Assembly (NCBI RefSeq): GCF_026225065.1
Contig: NZ_JAMFSB010000056.1
Span: forward strand, 1 to 34,100
Direction: 5' to 3'
DNA: 34,100 bases
Source: Paraburkholderia sp.
GTDB lineage: Bacteria; Pseudomonadota; Gammaproteobacteria; Burkholderiales; Burkholderiaceae
In this document: piece by piece, positions 15,840 through 22,992 of the stretch
How positions within the stretch are numbered: the first letter of the stretch is position 1
How the letters are laid out: each line of letters begins with the position of its first letter
Position numbers and translations under genes: made by a program
The notes under the pieces: model-generated
What the model was told of the DNA's origin: nothing
Seen by the model: the letters and a program-made list of their open reading frames with translations, nothing else
The model's database searches: none

Positions 15840-17339
15840 TTACATGTTGATCAGGGTCTGGTCAACGGTCTGCTGCGTCTTGATCGTCTGCGCGTTCGCC
15901 TGATAGTCGCGTTGCGCCGTGATCAGGTTGACCAGTTCGTTGGTCAGGTCCACGTTCGAATCTTCCACCGCGCCGCCTTGCAGCGTGCCGTGGTTGGTGC
16001 TGCCCGGCGTCGAGATCTGCGCTGCGCCCGATGCCGCGGTCTGTGCGTACTCGTTGTTGCCGAGGTCGACAAGACCGTTCGGGTCATTGAAGTTGGCGAG
16101 TACGACCTGACCGAGCGAAGCAGTCTGACCGTTCGAATAGTTGCCGGTGAGAATGCCGGTCGTACCGACCGTGAAGCTCGTCAGCTGGCCGGCGGCAAAG
16201 CCGTTCTGCTGCAGATTGTTGACACCGTCCGTGCTGCCGAACTGGGTCGTGCCGGCAAGATCCAGCGTGAGCGGCTGCGGCGTGCCGGAACCGTCGGTGT
16301 TCGGAATCGTGAAGGCGATCGAGTCCGTCGAGGTCGTCGCCGCGACACTCGTGATGCCGGTCAGGGCACCGCTGGTGCTGAAGTTTGCCGTGCCTACCAG
16401 ACTTGCCGTGCCGCCTGAGACGCCTGCGTAGACGTCCCATGCGCCGGAGCCGGTCTTGGCGAAGTACATGTTGACCGTCTGCGAGCCGCCCAGCGAGTCG
16501 TACACCTGGGTCGAAGTCGAGTAGTTGTAGGTCGACGAGTTGCTTGCGTCGAAGGTGGTCGGGGTCGGCGTAACCGCTACCGTGTCACCGGCTACAGCCG
16601 TGCCTGTCAGTGTGACCGTCTGGCCGTTGCCCAGCGTAATGGCGGTGCCCGCCGTGTAGGTTCCGCTGCTGTCGTTAGCGGCGTTGTCGGCGTCTGTTAC
16701 CGTGTACGCCGTCGGGCTCGTAAAAGCGATCGTGTAGTCATCGTTATTCGACCCAGCCGAAGCGGTCGTAATCGTCGCACCGCTGCTCGCCAGCGTCCCC
16801 GTCGTGGTCACATTCACTGCCGGCGTGCCGAGCATCAGCGAATCCTGCGCGTCCAGGTTGAGCTGCGCCGTGATGCTGGTGGTCTCCGTCGGAGCGATGT
16901 TGGTGGTCGGCACGGTCAGCGGCACGGTCTGCGCGCTGTTGATGATGCCACTGGAATTCGCGGCATAGCCCATCAGGTCCAGGCCTTGGGAATTAACGAT
17001 ATTGCCGGTATTGCTAAGCTGAAACACACCGTTGCGCGAATACGTCAGCGAGCCGTTATTCGACATCTGGAAAAAGCCGTTGCCGTTGATGGCGACATCC
17101 AGTGCCTGGCCGGTCGTGTTGATCGTGCCTTGCGAAAACTGTTGCTGCACTTCGGCGAGCTGCGTGCCGATACCGATCTGGTTGTTCACGGCCGTGGCGA
17201 CCGAGTTGGCATACATGTCGGCGAACACTGCCGTACCGCTCTTGAAGCCGATCGTATCCGAGTTGGCAATGTTATTGCCGATCACGTCGAGATCGCTCGA
17301 TGCAGCTCCGAGGCCGCTCAAACCCTGCTGATAACCCAT
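15840..17339 (-). CDS. flgE: Flagellar hook protein FlgE
   Basis: FlgE builds the universal-joint hook. The 499-residue product starts MGYQQGLSGLGAASSDLDVI and GNNIANSDTIGFKSGTAVF, has the core [20 protein letters not shown], and ends with VDLTNELVNLITAQRDYQAN. It is about 100 residues longer than the Salmonella protein. The extra length is a Thr/Ser/Ala-rich outer domain. Within it, about 201-260 (AYTVTDADNAANDSSGTYTA, then LTGTAVAGDTVAVTPTP) resembles inserts in flgK and flgL. Hook outer domains vary widely between species, so the length itself is not alarming. Confidence 0.96.
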   Translation of the reverse strand: MGYQQGLSGLGAASSDLDVIGNNIANSDTIGFKSGTAVFADMYANSVATAVNNQIGIGTQLAEVQQQFSQGTINTTGQALDVAINGNGFFQMSNNGSLTYSRNGVFQLSNTGNIVNSQGLDLMGYAANSSGIINSAQTVPLTVPTTNIAPTETTSITAQLNLDAQDSLMLGTPAVNVTTTGTLASSGATITTASAGSNNDDYTIAFTSPTAYTVTDADNAANDSSGTYTAGTAITLGNGQTVTLTGTAVAGDTVAVTPTPTTFDASNSSTYNYSTSTQVYDSLGGSQTVNMYFAKTGSGAWDVYAGVSGGTASLVGTANFSTSGALTGITSVAATTSTDSIAFTIPNTDGSGTPQPLTLDLAGTTQFGSTDGVNNLQQNGFAAGQLTSFTVGTTGILTGNYSNGQTASLGQVVLANFNDPNGLVDLGNNEYAQTAASGAAQISTPGSTNHGTLQGGAVEDSNVDLTNELVNLITAQRDYQANAQTIKTQQTVDQTLINM

Positions 17340-17388
17340 GACGTATTCTCCGTTCCGGGAAATGTCTAAATTTGGTTGAACTGATTTC

Positions 17389-18111
17389 TTAGAGGACTGC
17401 CGCGACCGAAGTCAGGGCGACCGTATTGCCATTCGACAGCACGAGACTCGGTGCGCCGCCGGTACCTTGCACGACGCTCTCCACCGTACCCGGGGTCAAG
17501 GTCGTACCAACGCCTGCGGCGCCGTTGATCGTGCCCGTCGCGGTGATCGTGTAAGTGCCGGTCGCCAGTGCATTGCCCGCCGAATCGACCGGGGTCCACG
17601 TGACCGGCACGGTACCGGCCGGTTGCGCGCCCAGATCGAGCGTGTTGACGATCTGGCCCGCCGAGTTCACGACGTTGACCTTCATGTCCGACGCTGCGGA
17701 GGCCAGTTGCACGCCGAATTCGGTCGCCTTGCCGGAGGTCACCGAGATCGAATTGCCCGGAGCCAGCACGCTGGAACCGATCAACAGTGCAGCCTGCGAG
17801 GTCTGGCCTGCGTTGAGCTGCGTCGCCAGCGAGCTGAGCGACGTGTTCAACTGGCTGATGCCCGTCACGGTGTCGATCTGCGCGAGCTGCGAGGTCATCT
17901 GCGAGCTGTCCATCGGATTGGTCGGATCCTGGTTCTGCATCTGCGTGATGAGCAGTTGCAGGAAGGTGCTTTGCAGATTCGCACCCGCGGTCGCCGAACT
18001 GCTCGAACTGCTGCTCGACGCGCTGCTCGCCGAGCCCGTGCCGTTCATGGTGTCGAGCAGCGTCTGCGAGACCGTTGTCCCGGCGCCGCCGATGGTGGTT
18101 GAAGTAGTCAA
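17389..18111 (-). CDS. flgD: Flagellar hook-capping protein FlgD (TTG start)
   Basis: FlgD caps the hook during growth and is left out of the finished structure. From a TTG at 18111 the product has 240 residues. Its N-terminal part has the family motif FLQLLITQMQNQDPTNPMDS, followed by QLAQIDTVTGISQLN. The C-terminal half is the FlgD Ig/Tudor-like domain (MKVNVVNSAGQIVNTLDLGA, then VPVTWTPVDSAGNALATGTY). No ATG fits the N-terminus. GGAG, overlapping the flgC stop, is seven bases before the TTG. Longer readings in this frame run through flgC and are not real. Confidence 0.94.
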   Translation of the reverse strand: MTTSTTIGGAGTTVSQTLLDTMNGTGSASSASSSSSSSSATAGANLQSTFLQLLITQMQNQDPTNPMDSSQMTSQLAQIDTVTGISQLNTSLSSLATQLNAGQTSQAALLIGSSVLAPGNSISVTSGKATEFGVQLASAASDMKVNVVNSAGQIVNTLDLGAQPAGTVPVTWTPVDSAGNALATGTYTITATGTINGAAGVGTTLTPGTVESVVQGTGGAPSLVLSNGNTVALTSVAAVL

Positions 18112-18122
18112 GGAGGGGCTCC

Positions 18123-18548
18123 TCAGGTTCCGATCGTGAGTGTTTTCAGCATCAACTGCTTCGCTGTATTCAAGGTTTCGACGTTCGCCTGGTACGCGCG
18201 CGACGCCGAGATCATGTTGACCATTTCCTCCACCGGATCGACGTTCGGCATCGTCACGTAACCGTTCGCATCGGCCGCGGGGTTGCCGGGGTCGTAGGTC
18301 TGCTTCATCGGCGTCGGATCGTCGACCACGCCGGTCACCTGCACGCCGCCCACCTGCTGGCCGGACGCAGTGCGCGCGCCGCCAATCGGGTTGACCGCGA
18401 ACACGACCTGCTTGGCGCGGTACGGCTGGCCGTCGGGACCGGTCGTACTGTCGGCGTTCGCCAGGTTCGACGCCGTCACGTTGAGCCGCTGCGATTCGGC
18501 CGACATGGCCGAACCGGCGACATTGAAAATATTCATCAGGGATGGCAT
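18123..18548 (-). CDS. flgC: Flagellar proximal rod protein FlgC
   Basis: FlgC is a proximal rod subunit. The 141-residue product has the family length. Its N-terminal motif is [20 protein letters not shown] followed by [20 protein letters not shown]. The C-terminal helix is [20 protein letters not shown] followed by [15 protein letters not shown]. An ATG four codons downstream (18536) is possible but has a poorer upstream context. Confidence 0.96.
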   Translation of the reverse strand: MPSLMNIFNVAGSAMSAESQRLNVTASNLANADSTTGPDGQPYRAKQVVFAVNPIGGARTASGQQVGGVQVTGVVDDPTPMKQTYDPGNPAADANGYVTMPNVDPVEEMVNMISASRAYQANVETLNTAKQLMLKTLTIGT

Positions 18549-18657
18549 GGCTTCTCTGACCTCTCCTGCCGGCAGGTTCCGGCTTGATTGTTTCCCGTGG
18601 GGCGTGGTTTTTAGCGGTTACATCCAGCGTGTGTGCCGGTCGTCGCATCGGACTCCA

Positions 18658-19155
18658 TCAGGAGCCCGACGTGATCACCGACAACATCGATTTGATCTGA
18701 TTCGAAACTTCCGTCATGGCCGACTCGAAGTGCAGCGAGTTATCGGCGAACTGCACGCGTTCCGCGTCGAGGTCCACCGTGTTGCCGTCGAGTGAGGGTT
18801 GCGTCGGAATGCGGTACTGCAACTGGCCGTAGTCGTCGCTCGGGCCGCCGGTCGCAATCAGGCTTGCCTTGCCGCCCATGTGGCCCGGTTCGGTCGAGGC
18901 CATCGACATGCCGCTCGTCACGTCGGCAGGTTGCGCCATCGCCAGCGTCGAGTTGTTCGACGCGCCTGTGCCGGTGCTGCTGCCGTCCGTCTTTTTCAGT
19001 GCGCCCGCGAGCGTCGACGAGAAATCCACGTCACGCGCCTTGTAGTTCGGCGTGTCGGCGTTCGCGATGTTCGACGACAGCAGTTCCTGCCGGTAAGAGC
19101 GGACGTCGAGCGCCTGACGGCCAAAGGCGAATTCGGCATCGAGTTTATCTAGCAT
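18658..19155 (-). CDS. flgB: Flagellar proximal rod protein FlgB
   Basis: FlgB is a proximal rod subunit and the first gene of the flgB-J operon. The product has 165 residues from the ATG at 19155, preceded by CCGGAG with good spacing. An upstream in-frame start at 19194 lacks such a site. It has the motif SSNIANADTPNYKARDVDF, a variable Ser/Thr/Gly middle, and the conserved end NTVDLDAERVQFADNSLHFE. It is about 25 residues longer than the Salmonella protein, mostly in the middle. Confidence 0.95.
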   Translation of the reverse strand: MLDKLDAEFAFGRQALDVRSYRQELLSSNIANADTPNYKARDVDFSSTLAGALKKTDGSSTGTGASNNSTLAMAQPADVTSGMSMASTEPGHMGGKASLIATGGPSDDYGQLQYRIPTQPSLDGNTVDLDAERVQFADNSLHFESAMTEVSNQIKSMLSVITSGS

Positions 19156-19246
19156 GAAAAATCTCCGGATAACGTTCCCGCGTCTGGCGCTCAATCAGGG
19201 AGCACAACATCTGCGGCGACCCAAAAGGGCTTTTTGCATGAGATGC

Positions 19247-19308
19247 ATCTTAGGCGGGGCAGGCAAGCGGCAATCTTCTGAATAACCGGGGAAGGTCGCC
19301 TCTATTCA
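19247..19308 (-). promoter_or_regulatory. Candidate FlhDC-class promoter of the flgB operon
   Basis: On the - strand TGAATA, 17 bases, TTATTC, 27 bases, then the -10-like TAAGAT (4 of 6 to TATAAT). The inverted half-sites are shared with the divergent flgA promoter, and the same geometry recurs before flhB and flhF. Assignment to FlhDC is inferred; binding by another activator is possible. Confidence 0.5.
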
Positions 19309-19340
19309 ACGTTTGCGCCAGGAGCGGCGTCACTAGAATG
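19279..19340 (+). promoter_or_regulatory. Candidate FlhDC-class promoter of flgA
   Basis: On the + strand TGAATA (19279-19284), 17 bases, CTATTC (19302-19307), 27 bases, then TAGAAT (19335-19340, 5 of 6 to TATAAT). The flgA start is 36 bases downstream. The operator is palindromic and serves both divergent genes with the same distance to each -10. Confidence 0.5.
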
Positions 19341-19375
19341 CAACTCGTACCCATGCCTCACGCTGGAGATGCACG

Positions 19376-20914
19376 ATGGCCCGATCCACTCTCGATGTGC
19401 CGCCGCCGCTGCGACGCATCGTTGCGCGACACACTGCCGCCTGGCTGGTGTGTGCCGTGGCGGGCGCCTGTTGCACGTCAGCGGCGCTGGCCCAGGAGGC
19501 CGGCGGCCCGATCGTGATTCCCGGCCCGGGTGAACAGAACCAGGCCGACCTCGCGCGCATGACGGCGATGGCGACTTCCAGCAACAGCAGCCCGCGGACG
19601 ATGAATCCGCAGCTCGCGGCGACTGTTGCACCGTCTGCGCAGTCTTCGACGCCGCAGGTGACCGACCGCTTTACCAGGCTGTCAAACGCCAGCGGCGCCA
19701 TTGTGATTCCGGGTACCGGCGAGGCATCCGCGCCCGGCGCGGCCAATGTCCCGGCGAATATGGCCAGCCTTACCCGCGTCAATATGAATCCCGCGCTCGC
19801 CGCGAGCCAGGTCGTGCCGGTGGTCGTCACGTCGATGCCGGCGCGTGCGACCTACGGCGCCGCGCTGCGGCCCGTGAATGCAGCGCCGGCCGCAGCACCT
19901 GTCGGGGTACCCACCGTCGCGCCCGCCGTGGCCGCTGCGAGCAGTGTCGAAATCGACAGCCTCGCCTCGCGCGGCGAGCCGCCCGAACTGGCCGCGAGCG
20001 CACCGAGCCGCAATCCGGCGCCCCACGTCGCTGCCGCGTCTGTTCAAACGCCACTCCCCGTAAAGAACCAGGCGCAAGCGCTGGCTGAAGCCGCGCAGCG
20101 CGCGCAGGCAATTCAGGCGCTGCAACAGGCTCAGGCAGCTCAGGCCGTGCAGGCGTTGCAGCGAGCGCAGACTCCACAACCGTCGCCCAAGCAGGGGGTG
20201 GCCGTTTCCGCAGTCCGGCCGGTCCAGAGCGCTACCGCAATTCAGGCATCCCAGCCACTTCAGGCTCAGGCCAGTCAGCCCGTGCCCGAAGGCCAGGAAG
20301 ACGGCCAACTGATCCACGCCGCTGCGCTGGACTTTCTCAAACAGCAGGCCAATGGCCTGCCCGGCCAGGTCGAACTGAGCGTTGCCCAGGCCTTCCCGCG
20401 CGGGCTGGCCGCCTGCGACACGCTGCAGGCGTTCATGCCGCCCGGCGCGCGCCTGTGGGGCCGCACGACGGTGGCGGTACGCTGCACGAGCGGCCACCCG
20501 TGGACGGTCTGGCTGCAGGCGAAAGTCTCGATCCATGCGACCTACTATGTCGCCGCGCGCGCAATGATGCCCGGCGAGGTGATTTCCGACGCCGATCTGG
20601 TCCCTCGCGACGGCGACCTGACCATGCTGCCGGCATCGATCGTCACCGTGCCGTCGCAGGCGGTCGGTTCGATCACGTTGATGCGGGTGAGCCTGGGCTT
20701 TCCACTGCGTCAGGACATGCTGAAGAGCGCCGCCCAAGTGACGGCTGGACAGAGTGTGCGGGTGGTGGCGGAGGGCGACGGTTTTTCGATTTCGTCGGAA
20801 GGCAGCGCGCTCAGCAGTGCGACGCCGGGGCAACCGGTCAGGGTGAAGACCTCAACCGGGCAGATTCTGATGGGAATCGTGAAGGACAGTTCGACGGTCC
20901 AGATCCAGATGTAG
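19376..20914 (+). CDS. flgA: Flagellar P-ring chaperone FlgA with long N-terminal extension
   Basis: FlgA is a periplasmic chaperone for P-ring assembly. Only about the last 200 of the 512 residues match the usual protein: AALDFLKQQANGLPGQVELS, the paired-Cys region AACDTLQAF to VAVRCTSGHPW, and the SAF-like domain (AARAMMPGEVISDADLVPRD, then LRQDMLKSAAQVTAGQSVRV). Before it come a signal peptide (about 1-40, ending SAALAQ), two imperfect copies of a motif with G-IVIPG-GE and MNP-LAA (44-83 and 107-143), an Ala/Pro region, and a Gln/Ala-rich stretch at about 231-305. The core assignment is firm; the role of the extension is unknown. Confidence 0.92.
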   Translation: MARSTLDVPPPLRRIVARHTAAWLVCAVAGACCTSAALAQEAGGPIVIPGPGEQNQADLARMTAMATSSNSSPRTMNPQLAATVAPSAQSSTPQVTDRFTRLSNASGAIVIPGTGEASAPGAANVPANMASLTRVNMNPALAASQVVPVVVTSMPARATYGAALRPVNAAPAAAPVGVPTVAPAVAAASSVEIDSLASRGEPPELAASAPSRNPAPHVAAASVQTPLPVKNQAQALAEAAQRAQAIQALQQAQAAQAVQALQRAQTPQPSPKQGVAVSAVRPVQSATAIQASQPLQAQASQPVPEGQEDGQLIHAAALDFLKQQANGLPGQVELSVAQAFPRGLAACDTLQAFMPPGARLWGRTTVAVRCTSGHPWTVWLQAKVSIHATYYVAARAMMPGEVISDADLVPRDGDLTMLPASIVTVPSQAVGSITLMRVSLGFPLRQDMLKSAAQVTAGQSVRVVAEGDGFSISSEGSALSSATPGQPVRVKTSTGQILMGIVKDSSTVQIQM

Positions 20915-20940
20915 TTGTAGATGCCGGGTTGATCTGGACC
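20896..20940 (+). other. Inverted repeat at the end of flgA
   Basis: GGTCCAGATC (20896-20905) and GATCTGGACC (20931-20940) form a perfect 10-bp inverted repeat spanning the flgA stop, with a 25-base loop. It could attenuate read-through to flgM, but there is no proper T tract. Confidence 0.4.
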
Positions 20941-21031
20941 TGAAAATGGCGCCGGTGACAGTGGCGTCCAGAGGGTTTCGGGGGAAGAAGGCGGCCGGTG
21001 GGGCCGTTACAAACGGATACATCGATTGAGC

Positions 21032-21059
21032 TAAAGTTTGGTTTCTTGAATGCCGTTAA
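21032..21059 (+). promoter_or_regulatory. Sigma-28 (FliA) promoter of flgMN
   Basis: TAAAGTTT matches the sigma-28 -35 consensus perfectly and GCCGTTAA matches the -10 at seven of eight positions. The spacer is 12 rather than 11 bases. flgM starts 28 bases downstream. It allows FliA to drive its own antagonist, as known in enterobacteria. Confidence 0.7.
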
Positions 21060-21087
21060 AGGAATCAAATAGTTCAGGAAGCCAATC

Positions 21088-21444
21088 GTGAAAATCGATT
21101 CCACTACCAATAGCATGCCGGACAGTCTGACGGGCAGCGCGGCAACGCGTACCCAGCAGGACAGCTCGGCCCCGGCGGCTTCGACCGCCCAAAGCGCGGC
21201 AACCACCGCGCAAGCCGCCACCGGCTCGGGTGGCGACGCGAATGTGAGCCTGTCGGGCCTGTCGTCCAGCCTGCGCAGCCTGGCAGCATCGGGTTCGGCA
21301 GACATCGACACCGCTCACGTCGAATCGATCAAGCAGGCCATCAAGAACGGCACGCTGACGATCGATCCGGGCAAGATTGCTGACGGCGTGCTCGACACGA
21401 CGCGCAGTTTGTTGCAAACGAGAGCCCCGGCGACCGGCAATTAA
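21088..21444 (+). CDS. flgM: Anti-sigma-28 factor FlgM
   Basis: FlgM binds FliA and is exported once the hook is finished, which releases late gene expression. The 118-residue product begins MKIDSTTNSM and has a disordered Ser/Thr/Ala-rich N-terminal half, as expected for an export substrate. The conserved sigma-binding C-terminal region is HVESIKQAIKNGTLTIDPGK followed by IADGVLDTTRSLL. It is slightly longer than the enterobacterial protein (about 97). It lies just upstream of flgN and convergent with fliA. Confidence 0.95.
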   Translation: MKIDSTTNSMPDSLTGSAATRTQQDSSAPAASTAQSAATTAQAATGSGGDANVSLSGLSSSLRSLAASGSADIDTAHVESIKQAIKNGTLTIDPGKIADGVLDTTRSLLQTRAPATGN

Positions 21445-21518
21445 GGTTGGACGCCGCGAGGCGTCACCTTGAAACCTGGCCCGTATGCTTCATGCGGGCG
21501 CCGTGAGAGCGACTTGTG

Positions 21519-21962
21519 ATGAAAGACGCGCTGCTTGCCACCGTAATCGATGAGTACTCGACCATCGAAGAATTCGCTTCTGTGCTGGCTATCGAACAGA
21601 AAGCGCTAACCCAGGTGGAGCCGGCCGAGATGTTGCGGCCGGTTGTCGAAAAGAAAACCGCACTGGTCGGCAAGCTGGCCTCGCTCGAAAAGATCCGTGA
21701 CGCGCAGCTCGCCGAAATGGGCTTGCCGGCCGGCTGGAATGGCATCGAGCTGGCCGCCGGGCGCGATCCGAAGCTCGCCGAGCAGTGGTCGTTGCTGCAG
21801 AAATCGGTAGAGCGTGCACGCCGCTCCAACAAGACCAACGGTGTGTTGATCCGCACCCGCATGGACTACAACCAGCGTGCCCTCGAGGTGCTGCAGGTGC
21901 GTCCGCCGAAGCCCTCGCTGTATGGGCCGGATGGACGGGTGCCGGGGTTCAGCGGCCTGTAG
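21519..21962 (+). CDS. flgN: FlgK/FlgL export chaperone FlgN
   Basis: FlgN escorts the junction proteins FlgK and FlgL to the export gate. The product is 147 residues from the ATG at 21519, with a GTG directly before it as an alternative. It is largely helical: IDEYSTIEEFASVLAIEQKA, then VEKKTALVGKLASLEKIRDA. It ends in a segment with GVLIRTRMDYNQRALEVLQ, typical of the family. Sequence conservation is low in FlgN, so position after flgM and helical content carry much of the call. Confidence 0.9.
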   Translation: MKDALLATVIDEYSTIEEFASVLAIEQKALTQVEPAEMLRPVVEKKTALVGKLASLEKIRDAQLAEMGLPAGWNGIELAAGRDPKLAEQWSLLQKSVERARRSNKTNGVLIRTRMDYNQRALEVLQVRPPKPSLYGPDGRVPGFSGL

Positions 21963-22012
21963 TTCCGCACGCCCCCGCTCATCCAAATCCAATCCAGTCT
22001 GTCCTGAACGCT

Positions 22013-22050
22013 CGCTGGGTTTGCCTGATCGCTTTCAGGCAAACCCAGCG
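22013..22050 (+). other. Perfect 16-bp hairpin downstream of flgN
   Basis: CGCTGGGTTTGCCTGA (22013-22028) and its exact complement (22035-22050) enclose loop TCGCTT. No T tract follows on the + strand. Immediately after, at 22082-22114, the nine-base unit GCGCTTGCT repeats almost four times. It may be the flgMN terminator or a 3' stabilising hairpin. Confidence 0.6.
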
Positions 22051-22134
22051 CAGCCTGCCGTTTGGCGCTTATCCGCCGCCCGCGCTTGCTGCGCTTGCTG
22101 CGCTTGCCGCGCTTTTCCTGCTTTCCTCCCAATA

Positions 22135-22171
22135 CAAAAAAAGCGCCGTCCCTTTACATCAGGACGGCGCT
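22135..22171 (-). terminator. Terminator of the flhB-fliA operon
   Basis: On the - strand AGCGCCGTCC and GGACGGCGCT form a perfect 10-bp stem (plus coordinates 22162-22171 and 22142-22151) followed by seven T. It lies about 60 bases after the fliA stop and is a textbook terminator. Confidence 0.92.
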
Positions 22172-22229
22172 CATTGCGCTTGATTCACGAGCGGCGGGCA
22201 GCGGCAGCGAACCGCCGGCCGCCGTGATG

Positions 22230-22964
22230 TTATTCCGCTTCGGCCTTGGCCCAGGCCATCTCGCGCAGGCGCGTACGCAGCCGTGCGACCGCCTGGCTAT
22301 GCAGCTGGCAAACCCGCGATTCGCTGACTTCCATCACCGCACCGATCTCGCGCAGATTCATGCCGCGTTCGTAGTACAGCGACATCAACAGCTTTTCGCG
22401 TTCCGGCAGACGCTCGATCGCTTCGACCAGCGCCGAGCGCAGGCTTTCGTCGAGCAGTGCCGAGAGCGGGTCCGAATGATCGACGCAATAGCGGTCGAGG
22501 AACGGCTCGTCGTCGGCGGAGCGATCGAAGTCTTCGTAGTAGATCAGCTGGCTGCCGTGCAGGTCCTGCAGCATCGACTGATACTCGTCGAGCGGCATCT
22601 TGAGGTGACCGGCAATCTCCGTCTCGCTCGCCGAGCGCCCGAGTGTCTGTTCGACCTGATGCACGGCTGTCTCCACCTCACGCGAGGTGCGGCGCAGGCT
22701 GCGCGGCAGCCAGTCGTTGCTGCGCAACTCGTCAAGCATCGCGCCGCGGATCCGCTGGCTCGCATACGTTTCGAACTGCGCGCCCTGGTCTTCCTTGTAG
22801 CGACTCGCAGCATCGAGCAGGCCGATCATGCCGGCCTGAATCAGATCGTCGAGATCGACACTCGCTGGCATCTTCGCCACCAGCTGCAAGCCGAGCCGCC
22901 GCACCAGCGGTGCGTATTTGGTCAGAACCTCGGCTTGGGAAATCTTTCCCTGAGCGTTGTACAT
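22230..22964 (-). CDS. fliA: RNA polymerase sigma factor FliA (sigma-28)
   Basis: FliA directs transcription of late flagellar and chemotaxis genes. The 244-residue product has region 2 at about 15-85 (KYAPLVRRLGLQLVAKMPAS, DLDDLIQAGMIGLLDAASRY, TYASQRIRGAMLDELR), region 3 at about 85-140, and region 4 with the helix-turn-helix near 202-226 (MNLREIGAVMEVSESRVCQL). Length and motifs fit the sigma-28 subgroup. It is the last gene of the unit, 28 bases after flhG. Candidate target promoters are seen at flgK, ycgR and flgM. Confidence 0.97.
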   Translation of the reverse strand: MYNAQGKISQAEVLTKYAPLVRRLGLQLVAKMPASVDLDDLIQAGMIGLLDAASRYKEDQGAQFETYASQRIRGAMLDELRSNDWLPRSLRRTSREVETAVHQVEQTLGRSASETEIAGHLKMPLDEYQSMLQDLHGSQLIYYEDFDRSADDEPFLDRYCVDHSDPLSALLDESLRSALVEAIERLPEREKLLMSLYYERGMNLREIGAVMEVSESRVCQLHSQAVARLRTRLREMAWAKAEAE

Positions 22965-22992
22965 CGTGCTCCCCTTGTCCGTGCCCCGCCCT

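Noticed and set aside
17389..18648. FlgD with a 180-residue N-terminal extension
   Set aside because: The extension runs through flgC in another frame and is Arg/Gly-rich; the TTG at 18111 with a good ribosome-binding site gives a normal FlgD.
19156..19375. Sigma-54 promoter between flgB and flgA
   Set aside because: I looked for the GG-N10-GC pattern on both strands; the nearest candidates have wrong spacing or lack the GC.
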